From positions 47,109 through 73,537 of the forward strand of contig DOLC01000049.1 in NCBI GenBank assembly GCA_003509545.1: a DNA stretch of 26,429 bases, in the 5' to 3' direction. Origin of the DNA: Peptococcaceae bacterium. Its GTDB lineage: Bacteria; Bacillota; DSM-521; Neomoorellales; Neomoorellaceae. Positions 1-6,743 of this stretch are shown piece after piece. How positions within the stretch are numbered: position 1 is the first letter of the stretch; every line of letters starts with the position of its first letter. Below the pieces are notes generated by a model. It had not been told where the DNA came from, searched no databases, and saw nothing but the letters and a program-made list of their open reading frames with translations. The translations under genes were made by a program, and so were the position numbers.

Positions 1-117
1 TGCAAAAAGTGGGGATAACTCAGTGCCTGCTATCCCGTCCCACTTCCTTCTTGGATTCCTGCTGCCGCAGCTGCCCCCGGGGCCGAGAGGCCGACGCCGG
101 ACTTGCGTGCCGAAACC

Positions 118-139
118 CTTTGGGATCCCTGTCCCAAAG
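118..139. repeat. Perfect inverted repeat upstream of first gene
   Basis: CTTTGGGA at 118-125 is the exact reverse complement of TCCCAAAG at 132-139, with a 6-base loop. It would form an 8-bp hairpin. No T-run follows on either strand, so a typical intrinsic terminator is not supported. It lies in the 286-base gene-free start of the window, where I see no convincing coding sequence. It could be the end signal of a gene outside the window or an operator. Confidence 0.4.
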
Positions 140-189
140 TCGGAGGACCCCCTTTCTCCTCGCCCCCTCAAGTAAGCTCCGGCTTTAAA

Positions 190-218
190 TTGAGCTTTAG
201 GATCGAAAAAAATATAAA
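190..218 (+). promoter_or_regulatory. Possible sigma-A promoter
   Basis: TTGAGC at 190-195 and TATAAA at 213-218 are separated by 17 bases, the ideal spacing for a housekeeping promoter. It sits in an AT-rich patch of an otherwise GC-rich region, about 70 bases before the first gene. A better match of another type (sigma-H-like, 237-263) lies downstream, so this may be a second promoter or chance. Confidence 0.35.
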
Positions 219-236
219 ATATATTTTACGAAGACA

Positions 237-263
237 GCAGGAATCGGGGAAGATATGGAGAAT
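237..263 (+). promoter_or_regulatory. Sigma-H-like promoter of the first gene
   Basis: GCAGGAATC at 237-245, an 11-base spacer and GGAGAAT at 257-263 match the Firmicute sigma-H consensus (RNAGGAWWW, 11-12 bases, RNNGAAT) except for the last W. Transcription would start near 270, leaving a very short leader before the ATG at 287. The same architecture recurs six more times in this window. Confidence 0.55.
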
Positions 264-286
264 AATATTAACGACAAATAAAGGAC

Positions 287-1666
287 ATGACGTTTTACTC
301 GGGAGTGGCTGCCGTGGTACAGGAAAGGCCCATCAAGGCCGCGGTTATCGGACCCGCCAATCTGGTGGAAAGGGTTGCTTCCTCCGCTCGGGAGATGGAC
401 GACCGTATAGCAGTAAAGTTTTACTCCTACGAAGAGGAAGAAGAGATTCTGGAGGTTTACCGCCGGGCCAGTGCCGAAAACGAGGTGGTCCTGTTTACCG
501 GGCCTCTGGCCTACTTCCGCGTCCAGGGGGCCTTTCCCAACTGGGCAGTACCCTCCACCTATGTCCCCTACAGTCCGGATTGGCTGTACCCTCCTCTCCT
601 ACGTCTACTAAGCCGCGGATATGATATCCGCAGGGCGAGTGTAGACGGTTTTGGTGGGGATGCTATTAATGAGGTTTATGCCGAGATAGGCTTTGACAGC
701 CGCGGTGTGTTGAGCTGGGCCGAAACCTCCGACGAGGAGGAGCTTTACCGCTTCCACCGCCGGGCCTACGAGAGCGGGCAGGCAAGCTGTATTGTGACCT
801 GCATGCGGAATATCTACGGCAAGCTCCTCCGCCATAACATCCCCGTGGAATGGGCGGTTCCCACCAATTCGGCCCTGCAGGAGCTCTTGAAAAAGGGCAT
901 ACTTCTGGGAGAAGCGGCCCGAGAAGCCGAGAGGCAGGTGGCGGTAGGCATCTTGGAATTCCACGATCCCCGCCAGGAAGAGGAGATGGAAATTCCTTAC
1001 GAATACCGCCGCGAGAGGCTGCTCCTGGCGGTCCACCAAATCCTGCTCGGCCAATTCGAACGGTTAGGGGCCTTTGTGACTCCGACCAGGCCGGGCAGTT
1101 TCCTCTTCATAGCCACGAGGGGTTCCCTGAAGGAATTCACCCGGTCGTTTCGGTCTTTTGACCTCCTCGACCTCCTTAAAAAGAAGACGGGGGTGGCGGC
1201 CAGCGTCGGCATAGGCTTTGGCTCCACGCCGTGGGACGCCGGCCGCATGGCCTACAAGGCCTTGCAGATGGCCCGGCGGGCGGGAGGTAACTGCTGCTAC
1301 CTCCTGTCCGAGGGCGGCGAGCTATGGGGCCCCCTGGGTAGCAGCCAGGCTTTGAAAATCGATATCCGGGTGACGGCCAATCAGGCCCTTTTCCACCTGG
1401 CCGAAAAGGTGGGTTGTTCGCCCCCGACTCTAAGCAGGGTAATTGCCGCCCTTTGCTGTTTGGATAAGAGCTTCTTTACTTCCGAGGATCTGGCCCGCCT
1501 TACCGGGGTCAGTACCCGTTCGGCGCAGAGAATGCTCAAAAGGCTCCTTGAAGCCGGGGTCGTTAGGAGGGCAGGGGTGGAAAAAATAATATCACCGGGG
1601 AGGAACAGGTCTTTATACACTTTCTCGCGGGAAGAAAAGGAGGTGAGGGAAGTTCTGGAGGGTTGA
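287..1666 (+). CDS. Putative transcriptional regulator with degenerate GGDEF-like and winged-helix domains
   Basis: I do not recognise a named family. The 459-residue protein has no signal peptide or membrane segment, so it should be cytoplasmic. Residues about 15-230 form an alpha/beta region that may bind a ligand. Residues about 245-345 resemble the degenerate GGDEF-like domain of PucR/CdaR-type regulators (V-G-I-G-F-G-S at 307-313, then A-Y-K-A-L-Q-M-A-R-R-A-G). Residues about 395-450 form a winged helix-turn-helix (S-E-D-L-A-R-L-T-G-V-S, then R-S-A-Q-R-M-L-K-R-L, then V-V-R-R-A-G). It lies just upstream of ygeW in the same direction, so control of the purine/ureido genes is a reasonable inference. 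The start is uncertain: ATG 287 has AAAGGA almost touching it, while in-frame GTG codons at 305 and 314 are alternatives, the latter with GGGAG at 301-305 in good position. Confidence 0.7.
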   Translation: MTFYSGVAAVVQERPIKAAVIGPANLVERVASSAREMDDRIAVKFYSYEEEEEILEVYRRASAENEVVLFTGPLAYFRVQGAFPNWAVPSTYVPYSPDWLYPPLLRLLSRGYDIRRASVDGFGGDAINEVYAEIGFDSRGVLSWAETSDEEELYRFHRRAYESGQASCIVTCMRNIYGKLLRHNIPVEWAVPTNSALQELLKKGILLGEAAREAERQVAVGILEFHDPRQEEEMEIPYEYRRERLLLAVHQILLGQFERLGAFVTPTRPGSFLFIATRGSLKEFTRSFRSFDLLDLLKKKTGVAASVGIGFGSTPWDAGRMAYKALQMARRAGGNCCYLLSEGGELWGPLGSSQALKIDIRVTANQALFHLAEKVGCSPPTLSRVIAALCCLDKSFFTSEDLARLTGVSTRSAQRMLKRLLEAGVVRRAGVEKIISPGRNRSLYTFSREEKEVREVLEG

Positions 1667-1797
1667 GGTGCCGAAGGTTTTTCGCCCGTCGTTTTCCCCA
1701 AGTTCCTGCTTCCGGGGGGCCTGAGGGCGGCGTCCTTTCGCCTGAAAAAACCCTCCTGGAAGCACGCCAAAACACTAAACTATAGGGAGGTATAGGT

Positions 1798-2790
1798 ATG
1801 CATTCCCTTTTGCGCGGCAAGCATTTCATCACCACCCAGGAATGGACCGTTGAGGAGCTGGAGATGATCTTTTCCCTGGCCGAGCGGTTTAAGCAGGAAT
1901 TCGCCACCGGGCAGCTCCACGATCACATTCTGCGGGCCAAGACCCTTTTCATGATCTTCTTCGACAGCTCCACCCGTACGCGTAACTCCTTCGAAGCCGG
2001 CATGACTCAGCTTGGCGGCCATGCCCATGACCTGAGCCCCGATAAGTTGCAGATCTCCCACGGCGAAAACGCCAAAGACACGGCCATGGTCCTTTCCCGC
2101 TTCGGCCACGGCATTGCCATCCGGCACTGCACCTACGGGGAGGGGAACAAGTACATTAGGGAAGTGGCCAAGTATTCCAGTGTGCCTGTAATTAACATGC
2201 AGTGCGATATTTACCATCCATGTCAGATCCTGGCCGACTATCTTACCATCAGGGAGCGGTTCGGCCGGAATACCCGGGGCCTGAAGCTGGTAGTTTCCTG
2301 GACCTCGGCTCCCAAATACGTGCGACCCCTGTCCGTACCCCAGAGTTTGATACTTATGATGCCCCGCTTCGGCCTGGATGTTACCTTGGCCCATCCGCCG
2401 GAGTTCGAGCTTATGCCCGAGATTGTGGCCCAGGCCAAGAAGAACGCCGAAGAGGCCGGCGTCAAATTTGAAATTGTGGACGACATGGAATATGCCTTTA
2501 AAGATGCGGACATCGTTATACCCAAGAGCTGGGGTCCCCTGGTCCACACCCAGGATAAAGAAGAGGGGGTCAAGCTCATCAAGAAATATCCCAAGTGGAT
2601 CTGCGACTCCCGCATGATGAGTCTGGCCAAGAAGCACGCCATTTACATGCATCCCCTACCGGCGGACCGCGGCTTCGAGGTTACCGACGAGGTTATCGAC
2701 GGGCCGCAATCGGTGGTTTACGATGAAGCGGAAAACAGGCTCCACGTACAGAAAGCCCTCATGGCCTTGGTGATGGGCGGCCGGCCCTAA
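1798..2790 (+). CDS. ygeW: YgeW-type knotted carbamoyltransferase
   Basis: A 330-residue member of the aspartate/ornithine carbamoyltransferase superfamily, expected to move a carbamoyl group between phosphate and an amino or ureido compound. The carbamoyl-phosphate motif S-T-R-T-R is at 58-62, H-P-C-Q at 140-143, and the substrate loop H-P-L-P-A-D-R-G at 285-292. The stretch R-P-L-S-V-P-Q (176-182) followed by R-F-G-L-D-V-T-L-A-H-P matches E. coli YgeW closely, including the region of the trefoil knot. It is shorter than E. coli YgeW (about 396 residues). YgeW has been linked to anaerobic urate/purine breakdown and selenium-dependent hydroxylase clusters; its exact substrate is not settled. 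The start is supported by AGGGAGGT eight bases upstream. It is followed 44 bases later by ygeY, and carbamate kinase downstream could consume the carbamoyl phosphate released. Confidence 0.87.
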   Translation: MHSLLRGKHFITTQEWTVEELEMIFSLAERFKQEFATGQLHDHILRAKTLFMIFFDSSTRTRNSFEAGMTQLGGHAHDLSPDKLQISHGENAKDTAMVLSRFGHGIAIRHCTYGEGNKYIREVAKYSSVPVINMQCDIYHPCQILADYLTIRERFGRNTRGLKLVVSWTSAPKYVRPLSVPQSLILMMPRFGLDVTLAHPPEFELMPEIVAQAKKNAEEAGVKFEIVDDMEYAFKDADIVIPKSWGPLVHTQDKEEGVKLIKKYPKWICDSRMMSLAKKHAIYMHPLPADRGFEVTDEVIDGPQSVVYDEAENRLHVQKALMALVMGGRP

Positions 2791-2834
2791 AGGGCCGTCC
2801 CCCATCTATACCATATTGAGGGAGGTAGCTGCCG

Positions 2835-4040
2835 ATGCAAGTGGACGAAACCATTATTAAAAAGATCAAACAGGAAGTAGAGCGCTACCGGGAGGACATC
2901 ATCCAGTTTCTAAAGGACATCGTGGCCATCCCGTCCCCCAACGGGGCCATCGGCGATGTGGTCAAGCGCATTGCCGAGGAAATGAAGAAGCTGGGCTACG
3001 ACGAAGTCTTCTTCGACCATATGGGCAATGTGGTGGGGAGAATCGGCAACGGGGAGAAGAAGCTCCTCTACGACTCCCACGTGGACACGGTAGACGTGGC
3101 GGATCCCACCCAGTGGGAATGGGATCCCTTCAAAGGCAAGGTGGAGAACGGCATTTTCTACGGCCTGGGGGCCTGCGACGAAAAGGGGTCGACCCCCGGT
3201 ATGGTCTACGGGCTGAAGGTCGCCCGGGATCTCGGCCTTTTGGACGGCTATACGGTTTACTACTTCGGCAACCTGGAAGAGGTCTGCGACGGTATTGCCC
3301 CCCACTCTTTGGTGGAAACCGATAAGATCCGTCCTGACTTTGTAGTTATCGGGGAGCCCACCAATATGAACATTTACCGCGGCCACCGGGGCCGGGTGGA
3401 GATGAAGGTGGTCACCAAGGGACGCACCTGCCATGCCAGCGCCCCGGAGCGGGGGGAAAATGCAGTTTACAAAATGGCTCCCATTATCGAGGGCATAAGC
3501 AAAATGGGGGCGGAGTTCATAGACGACCCCTTCCTAGGTAAGGGGAGCATCGCCGTAACCGATATACACTGCAAAACGCCTTCCATCAACGCCCTGCCGG
3601 ACGAGTGCACCATATACATCGACCGCCGGCTGACCTTCGGGGAGACCCTCGAAATGGCGGTGGAACAGGTGCGCCGTGTGGCGGAACCCCACGGGGGCCG
3701 GGTAGAAGTGCTGTTCTACGACGAGCCCAGCTACAACGGATTTGTGTTCAAAGTGGATAAGTACTTCCCGGCGTGGGCCGTTCCGGAAGACCACCCGTTG
3801 GTGCAGGCAGGGGTGGAGACCTGTGAGAAGGTCTTCGGTACCAGGCCCCAGGTCGGCAAATGGGTATTTTCTACCAACGGTATATACTGGATGGGCAAGG
3901 CCAACATACCGGCCATAGGATTTGGCCCCGGCAATGAAGTCTATGCCCATACCGTGAAGGATCAGGTGCCCCTGGAGGATGTGGTGAGGGCTACGGAGTT
4001 TTATGCCCTGTTCCCCGCCGTTCTCTGCGGACGCCTGTAA
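2835..4040 (+). CDS. ygeY: YgeY-type M20 family metallohydrolase
   Basis: A 401-residue dinuclear zinc hydrolase of the M20/ArgE-DapE fold, of the YgeY group associated with selenium-dependent molybdenum hydroxylase loci. Visible metal and catalytic residues are H82 and D84 (D-S-H-V-D-T-V), D115 (G-A-C-D-E-K-G), the E148-E149 pair (N-L-E-E-V), E174 (G-E-P-T) and a late H in Y-A-H-T-V-K-D. Residues about 185-300 form the lid/dimerisation domain. In the proposed urate pathway, YgeY hydrolyses a ureido or carbamoyl intermediate such as a diureidopropionate; this role is inferred. GGAGGT at 2821-2826 sits eight bases before the ATG. It follows ygeW by 44 bases and is very likely co-transcribed with it. 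The next gene is 393 bases away behind its own promoter. Confidence 0.87.
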   Translation: MQVDETIIKKIKQEVERYREDIIQFLKDIVAIPSPNGAIGDVVKRIAEEMKKLGYDEVFFDHMGNVVGRIGNGEKKLLYDSHVDTVDVADPTQWEWDPFKGKVENGIFYGLGACDEKGSTPGMVYGLKVARDLGLLDGYTVYYFGNLEEVCDGIAPHSLVETDKIRPDFVVIGEPTNMNIYRGHRGRVEMKVVTKGRTCHASAPERGENAVYKMAPIIEGISKMGAEFIDDPFLGKGSIAVTDIHCKTPSINALPDECTIYIDRRLTFGETLEMAVEQVRRVAEPHGGRVEVLFYDEPSYNGFVFKVDKYFPAWAVPEDHPLVQAGVETCEKVFGTRPQVGKWVFSTNGIYWMGKANIPAIGFGPGNEVYAHTVKDQVPLEDVVRATEFYALFPAVLCGRL

Positions 4041-4180
4041 GAGGTATTGAAGAGAAGAAAGCATCCGGAAAGAAAAACTCGGGTCGGCCGTAAGTTGTTG
4101 GCAGGGCCCGCTTAAGCTGAGGCGTACCCAGACCGGCCTACGTGACGGGCCTACTTGGAAGACGGATGGGTGAGGCGCGG

Positions 4181-4206
4181 AAGCCGGGCGGGCCCTAACG
4201 GCTTTT
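4181..4206 (+). terminator. Possible terminator of the ygeW-ygeY transcript
   Basis: AAGCCG (4181-4186) pairs with CGGCTT (4199-4204) around a 12-base loop, and the 3' arm runs into TTTT (4203-4206). The T-tract is short, so this is a weak intrinsic terminator. A second hairpin follows at 4208-4245. Both lie upstream of the promoter at 4254, so they belong to the end of the previous transcript rather than to the riboswitch leader. Confidence 0.4.
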
Positions 4207-4207
4207 C

Positions 4208-4245
4208 GGAAGGGTACCGGCAAAAAATCCTGCCGGTCGGCTTCC
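4208..4245 (+). repeat. Nested inverted repeat between ygeY and the molybdenum hydroxylase genes
   Basis: ACCGGCA (4216-4222) and TGCCGGT (4231-4237) pair perfectly around an 8-base loop. An outer pair, GGAAG (4208-4212) with CTTCC (4241-4245), extends the hairpin, and CTAAC (4195-4199) could pair with GTTAG (4250-4254) around the whole. No T-run follows. The rest of 4041-4180 shows no gene that I can support. Confidence 0.4.
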
Positions 4246-4253
4246 CCGGGTTA

Positions 4254-4280
4254 GCAGGATTTAAAAAAAACATGGCGAAT
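4254..4280 (+). promoter_or_regulatory. Sigma-H-like promoter of the molybdenum hydroxylase operon
   Basis: GCAGGATTT (4254-4262), an 11-base A-rich spacer and GGCGAAT (4274-4280) match the sigma-H consensus exactly. The predicted start, about 4287, lies only some eight bases before the purine riboswitch aptamer, the expected geometry for a riboswitch-controlled transcript. Confidence 0.65.
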
Positions 4281-4294
4281 CATCTAAGGTGAAA

Positions 4295-4363
4295 CCTTCG
4301 TATAACCCCGGCAATGGGGCCGGGGGTTTCTACCAGGTGACCGGAATCACCCGACTACGAAGG
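4295..4363 (+). promoter_or_regulatory. Purine riboswitch, guanine class
   Basis: P1 is CCTTCGTA (4295-4302) paired with TACGAAGG (4356-4363). P2 is CCCCGGC (4306-4312) with GCCGGGG (4319-4325), loop AATGGG. The J2/3 strand reads GTTTCTACC (4326-4334), identical to the canonical aptamer. P3 is GGTGA (4336-4340) with TCACC (4347-4351), and its loop begins CC, able to pair with the GG of loop 2. The J3/1 strand is GACTACG (4353-4359); the C in ACT is the ligand-reading base, and C rather than U predicts guanine/hypoxanthine rather than adenine. It precedes the molybdenum hydroxylase start by 70 bases. I cannot tell whether it activates or represses: no strong terminator follows, but CCTCT (4408-4412) can pair with AGAGG (4421-4425) and mask the ribosome binding site. 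Confidence 0.87.
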
Positions 4364-4433
4364 CAGGTAGATCGTGGCTACGACCGGTCACTATTTTTAT
4401 AACCGAACCTCTCTGGGCGAAGAGGGTGAGATT

Positions 4434-5699
4434 ATGGCCGAAACTCTAATAGGTAAGTCTGTGGGACGCATAGAGGGCGTGGCCAAGGCTACAGGTCGGG
4501 CCCTTTATGCCGCAGATATCAGCTTTCCCGGCATGCTTTACGGGAAGGCCAAGCGCATTCCGGTGGCTTCTGCCCGCTTAAAGAAGGTGGACGTCGGTCC
4601 GGCCCTCAAAATCCCGGGAGTAATAGCAGCATTGACCGCCCGGGATGTTCCGGGGCACAACGGCCATGGGGTCCTCATACCCCATATGCCGGTGTTGGCG
4701 GGGGAGCGTGTGCGGTCCGTTAACGATGTGGTGGCGGTGGTGGCGGCAGAAGACGAGGCCACTGCGGAAGAGGCCTGTCGGGCCATCGAGGTGGAGTATG
4801 AGCCCCTGCCGGCGGTTTTCGATCCCCTGGAGGCTATGAAACCCGGGGCTCCCACTATCCACGGGGACTCCAACATCCTCTACCACCTCAAGATTCGTAA
4901 GGGCGATGTGGAGGCGGGCCGCCGGGCCTCGGCAGTTATCGTCAGTAACATTTATCGTACTCCCATGCTGGACCACGCTTTCCTCCAGCCGGAAGCTGCC
5001 GTGGCCCGGCTGGATGAGCGGGGCCACATTGAAATCCATGTGGCCACCCAGTATCCCCACTGGGACCGGACGGAAGTGGCCAGGTCCCTGGGGGTGTCCC
5101 AGGACCGGGTGCGAATCGTTACCAGCACTGTAGGCGGGGCCTTCGGCGGCCGGGAAGATATGACCCTGCAGATCTTAGCCGCGCTGCTGGCTTACCATAC
5201 CCGGAGACCGGTCAAAATGATAAACACCCGGGAGGAATCCTTTTACTCCCACAGCAAGCGCCATCCTATGATTATGAAATATACCACGGGCGCCGACCGG
5301 GAAGGCCGCCTCACCTTTGTGGAAGCCGAGATCGTGGGCGATAGCGGGGCCTACGCCTCCTGGTCGCCCAACGTTTTGCGCAAGGCGGCCGTCCACGCCA
5401 CGGGACCCTATTATGTGCCTAACGTTAAGGTAGATGCCTATGCAGTGTATACCAACAATCCCTTCACCGGGGCCATGCGGGGGTTTGGAGCCACCCAGCC
5501 GCCCGTAGCTTACGAGGGCCAGATGGATCTTCTCGCCGCCGAGTTGGGCCTTCACCCCTTCACCATCCGGTGGCGGAATATCCTCCGCCGCGGCGGTGTG
5601 ACGGCCACGGGCCAGGTCCTGGAGAGGAGCGTAGGGCTGGAGGCCTGCCTGCTGGCGGCCGCCAGGGCGGCCGGCTGGGATGTGGAGCAACTTAAATAG
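4434..5699 (+). CDS. Molybdenum hydroxylase, molybdopterin large subunit (N-terminal half of XdhD/NdhL type)
   Basis: 421 residues covering the first half of the molybdopterin-binding chain of the xanthine dehydrogenase family (xanthine, nicotinate or related N-heterocycle hydroxylases). An a/b-hammerhead domain spans about 15-120. The cofactor motif G-G-A-F-G-G-R-E-D is at 234-242 and A-M-R-G-F-G-A-T-Q, carrying the substrate-side Arg, at 347-355. It stops at an in-frame TAG (5697-5699), 33 bases before the second half starts in the same frame. The size split, 421 plus 336 residues, matches the NdhL/NdhM arrangement of Eubacterium barkeri nicotinate dehydrogenase. I chose ATG 4434 (AGAGGGTGAG upstream) over a GTG at 4374, which lies close to the riboswitch and has poor support. 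Purine is the preferred substrate from context; nicotinate is the main alternative. Confidence 0.82.
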   Translation: MAETLIGKSVGRIEGVAKATGRALYAADISFPGMLYGKAKRIPVASARLKKVDVGPALKIPGVIAALTARDVPGHNGHGVLIPHMPVLAGERVRSVNDVVAVVAAEDEATAEEACRAIEVEYEPLPAVFDPLEAMKPGAPTIHGDSNILYHLKIRKGDVEAGRRASAVIVSNIYRTPMLDHAFLQPEAAVARLDERGHIEIHVATQYPHWDRTEVARSLGVSQDRVRIVTSTVGGAFGGREDMTLQILAALLAYHTRRPVKMINTREESFYSHSKRHPMIMKYTTGADREGRLTFVEAEIVGDSGAYASWSPNVLRKAAVHATGPYYVPNVKVDAYAVYTNNPFTGAMRGFGATQPPVAYEGQMDLLAAELGLHPFTIRWRNILRRGGVTATGQVLERSVGLEACLLAAARAAGWDVEQLK

Positions 5700-5732
5700 G
5701 GAAAAGGGCAAGTCCGAGAGGAGGGAGAGAGG

Positions 5733-6743
5733 GTGGCCAAGAAACGAGGTACGGGTATGGCCTGCATTTTTTACGGTATAGGTTATGGCAACGGATTTCC
5801 CGACGTATCCACGGCCCTCGTGGAGATCCACGAGGACGGCTCGGTGACCGTCCGGACGGGAGCCGCCGACTGCGGCCAGGGTTCCAGCACTATTATGGCC
5901 CAAATTGCCGCAGAGGAGATCGGTGTAGCCCTGGACCGGGTCACGGTGGTGGCGGCGGATACCGACGCCACGCCGGATGCCGGTACAACGGCGGCCACCA
6001 GGCAGACCTACGTCTCCGGCAATGCCGTACGCCTGGCCAGCCGCCAGGCGGCAGATAAACTCCTCCAGTTCGCGGCCCGGGAGCTCGGCGTGAATACCAT
6101 TATGGGTTTGAAGGCGGCCGACGGGTATATCAGCGTACTCGGTTACCCGGAGAAGAGGATTTCCATTGAACGGGCGGCGGCTCAGGCCTGGCTGGCCGGG
6201 GTGCGCCTGGTAGGAGAAGGGACCTTTACGGCCCATACCACCCGGCTCGATGAAAACGGCCAGGGAGCTCCCTACTGGCCTTATGCCTTCGGCGTTCAAG
6301 TTGCCGAAGTGGAAGTGGATACCGACACCGGTGAAGTGAAGGTACTGAAAATTATAGCCGCCCACGACGTAGGCCGGGCCATCAACCGGGGAGCGGTTGA
6401 GGGGCAGATAGCCGGTGGTGTAGCCATGGGTTTAGGCCTGGCCCTTATGGAAGAAGTGGTTTTAGATGAAGGCCGGATTTATAATCCCAATCTCCATGGT
6501 TATCTCATCCCTACGACCATGGATATGCCGGAAGTAGAGCCTATTATCATAGAAGACCCCGAGCCTACCGGACCCTATGGGGCCAAGGGGGTAGGAGAAC
6601 CTGCTACCCTGCCGACGGCCCCGGCCATACTAAACGCGATATATAACGCCGTCGGCGTGCGCCTAACAGAGCTGCCGGCTACGCCTGAAAGGGTGCTTAA
6701 GGCTTTGAAGGCTAAGGAGGGGCAACATGAGCATTCTCATTAA
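5733..6743 (+). CDS. Molybdenum hydroxylase, molybdopterin medium subunit (C-terminal half of XdhD/NdhM type)
   Basis: 336 residues corresponding to the second half of the xanthine dehydrogenase molybdopterin chain. G-T-G-M-A-C-I-F-Y-G-I-G-Y-G-N-G (7-21 region) and C-G-Q-G (47-50) are cofactor-binding segments. The catalytic general-base Glu lies in K-G-V-G-E-P, E289. The GTG start at 5733 has GGAGGG at 5719-5724, an independent and well-placed ribosome binding site. This argues for a genuine subunit rather than a nonsense fragment. It is in the same frame as the upstream half. Its 3' end overlaps the following amidohydrolase gene by 17 bases, so translation is probably coupled. The FAD and iron-sulfur subunits normally needed for electron transfer are not encoded nearby. 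Confidence 0.83.
   Translation: MAKKRGTGMACIFYGIGYGNGFPDVSTALVEIHEDGSVTVRTGAADCGQGSSTIMAQIAAEEIGVALDRVTVVAADTDATPDAGTTAATRQTYVSGNAVRLASRQAADKLLQFAARELGVNTIMGLKAADGYISVLGYPEKRISIERAAAQAWLAGVRLVGEGTFTAHTTRLDENGQGAPYWPYAFGVQVAEVEVDTDTGEVKVLKIIAAHDVGRAINRGAVEGQIAGGVAMGLGLALMEEVVLDEGRIYNPNLHGYLIPTTMDMPEVEPIIIEDPEPTGPYGAKGVGEPATLPTAPAILNAIYNAVGVRLTELPATPERVLKALKAKEGQHEHSH

Noticed and set aside
103..624. Open frame overlapping the first regulator gene
   Set aside because: It runs over the promoter region and in another frame of a better-supported gene, with no recognisable domain. The many other long frames opposite real genes are GC-bias shadows of the same kind.
5697..5699. In-frame TAG as a pyrrolysine codon joining the two hydroxylase halves
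   Set aside because: The second half has its own good ribosome binding site and GTG start, and the sizes match known two-subunit enzymes. No pylTSBCD genes are visible, and the TAG lies in a linker rather than an active site.
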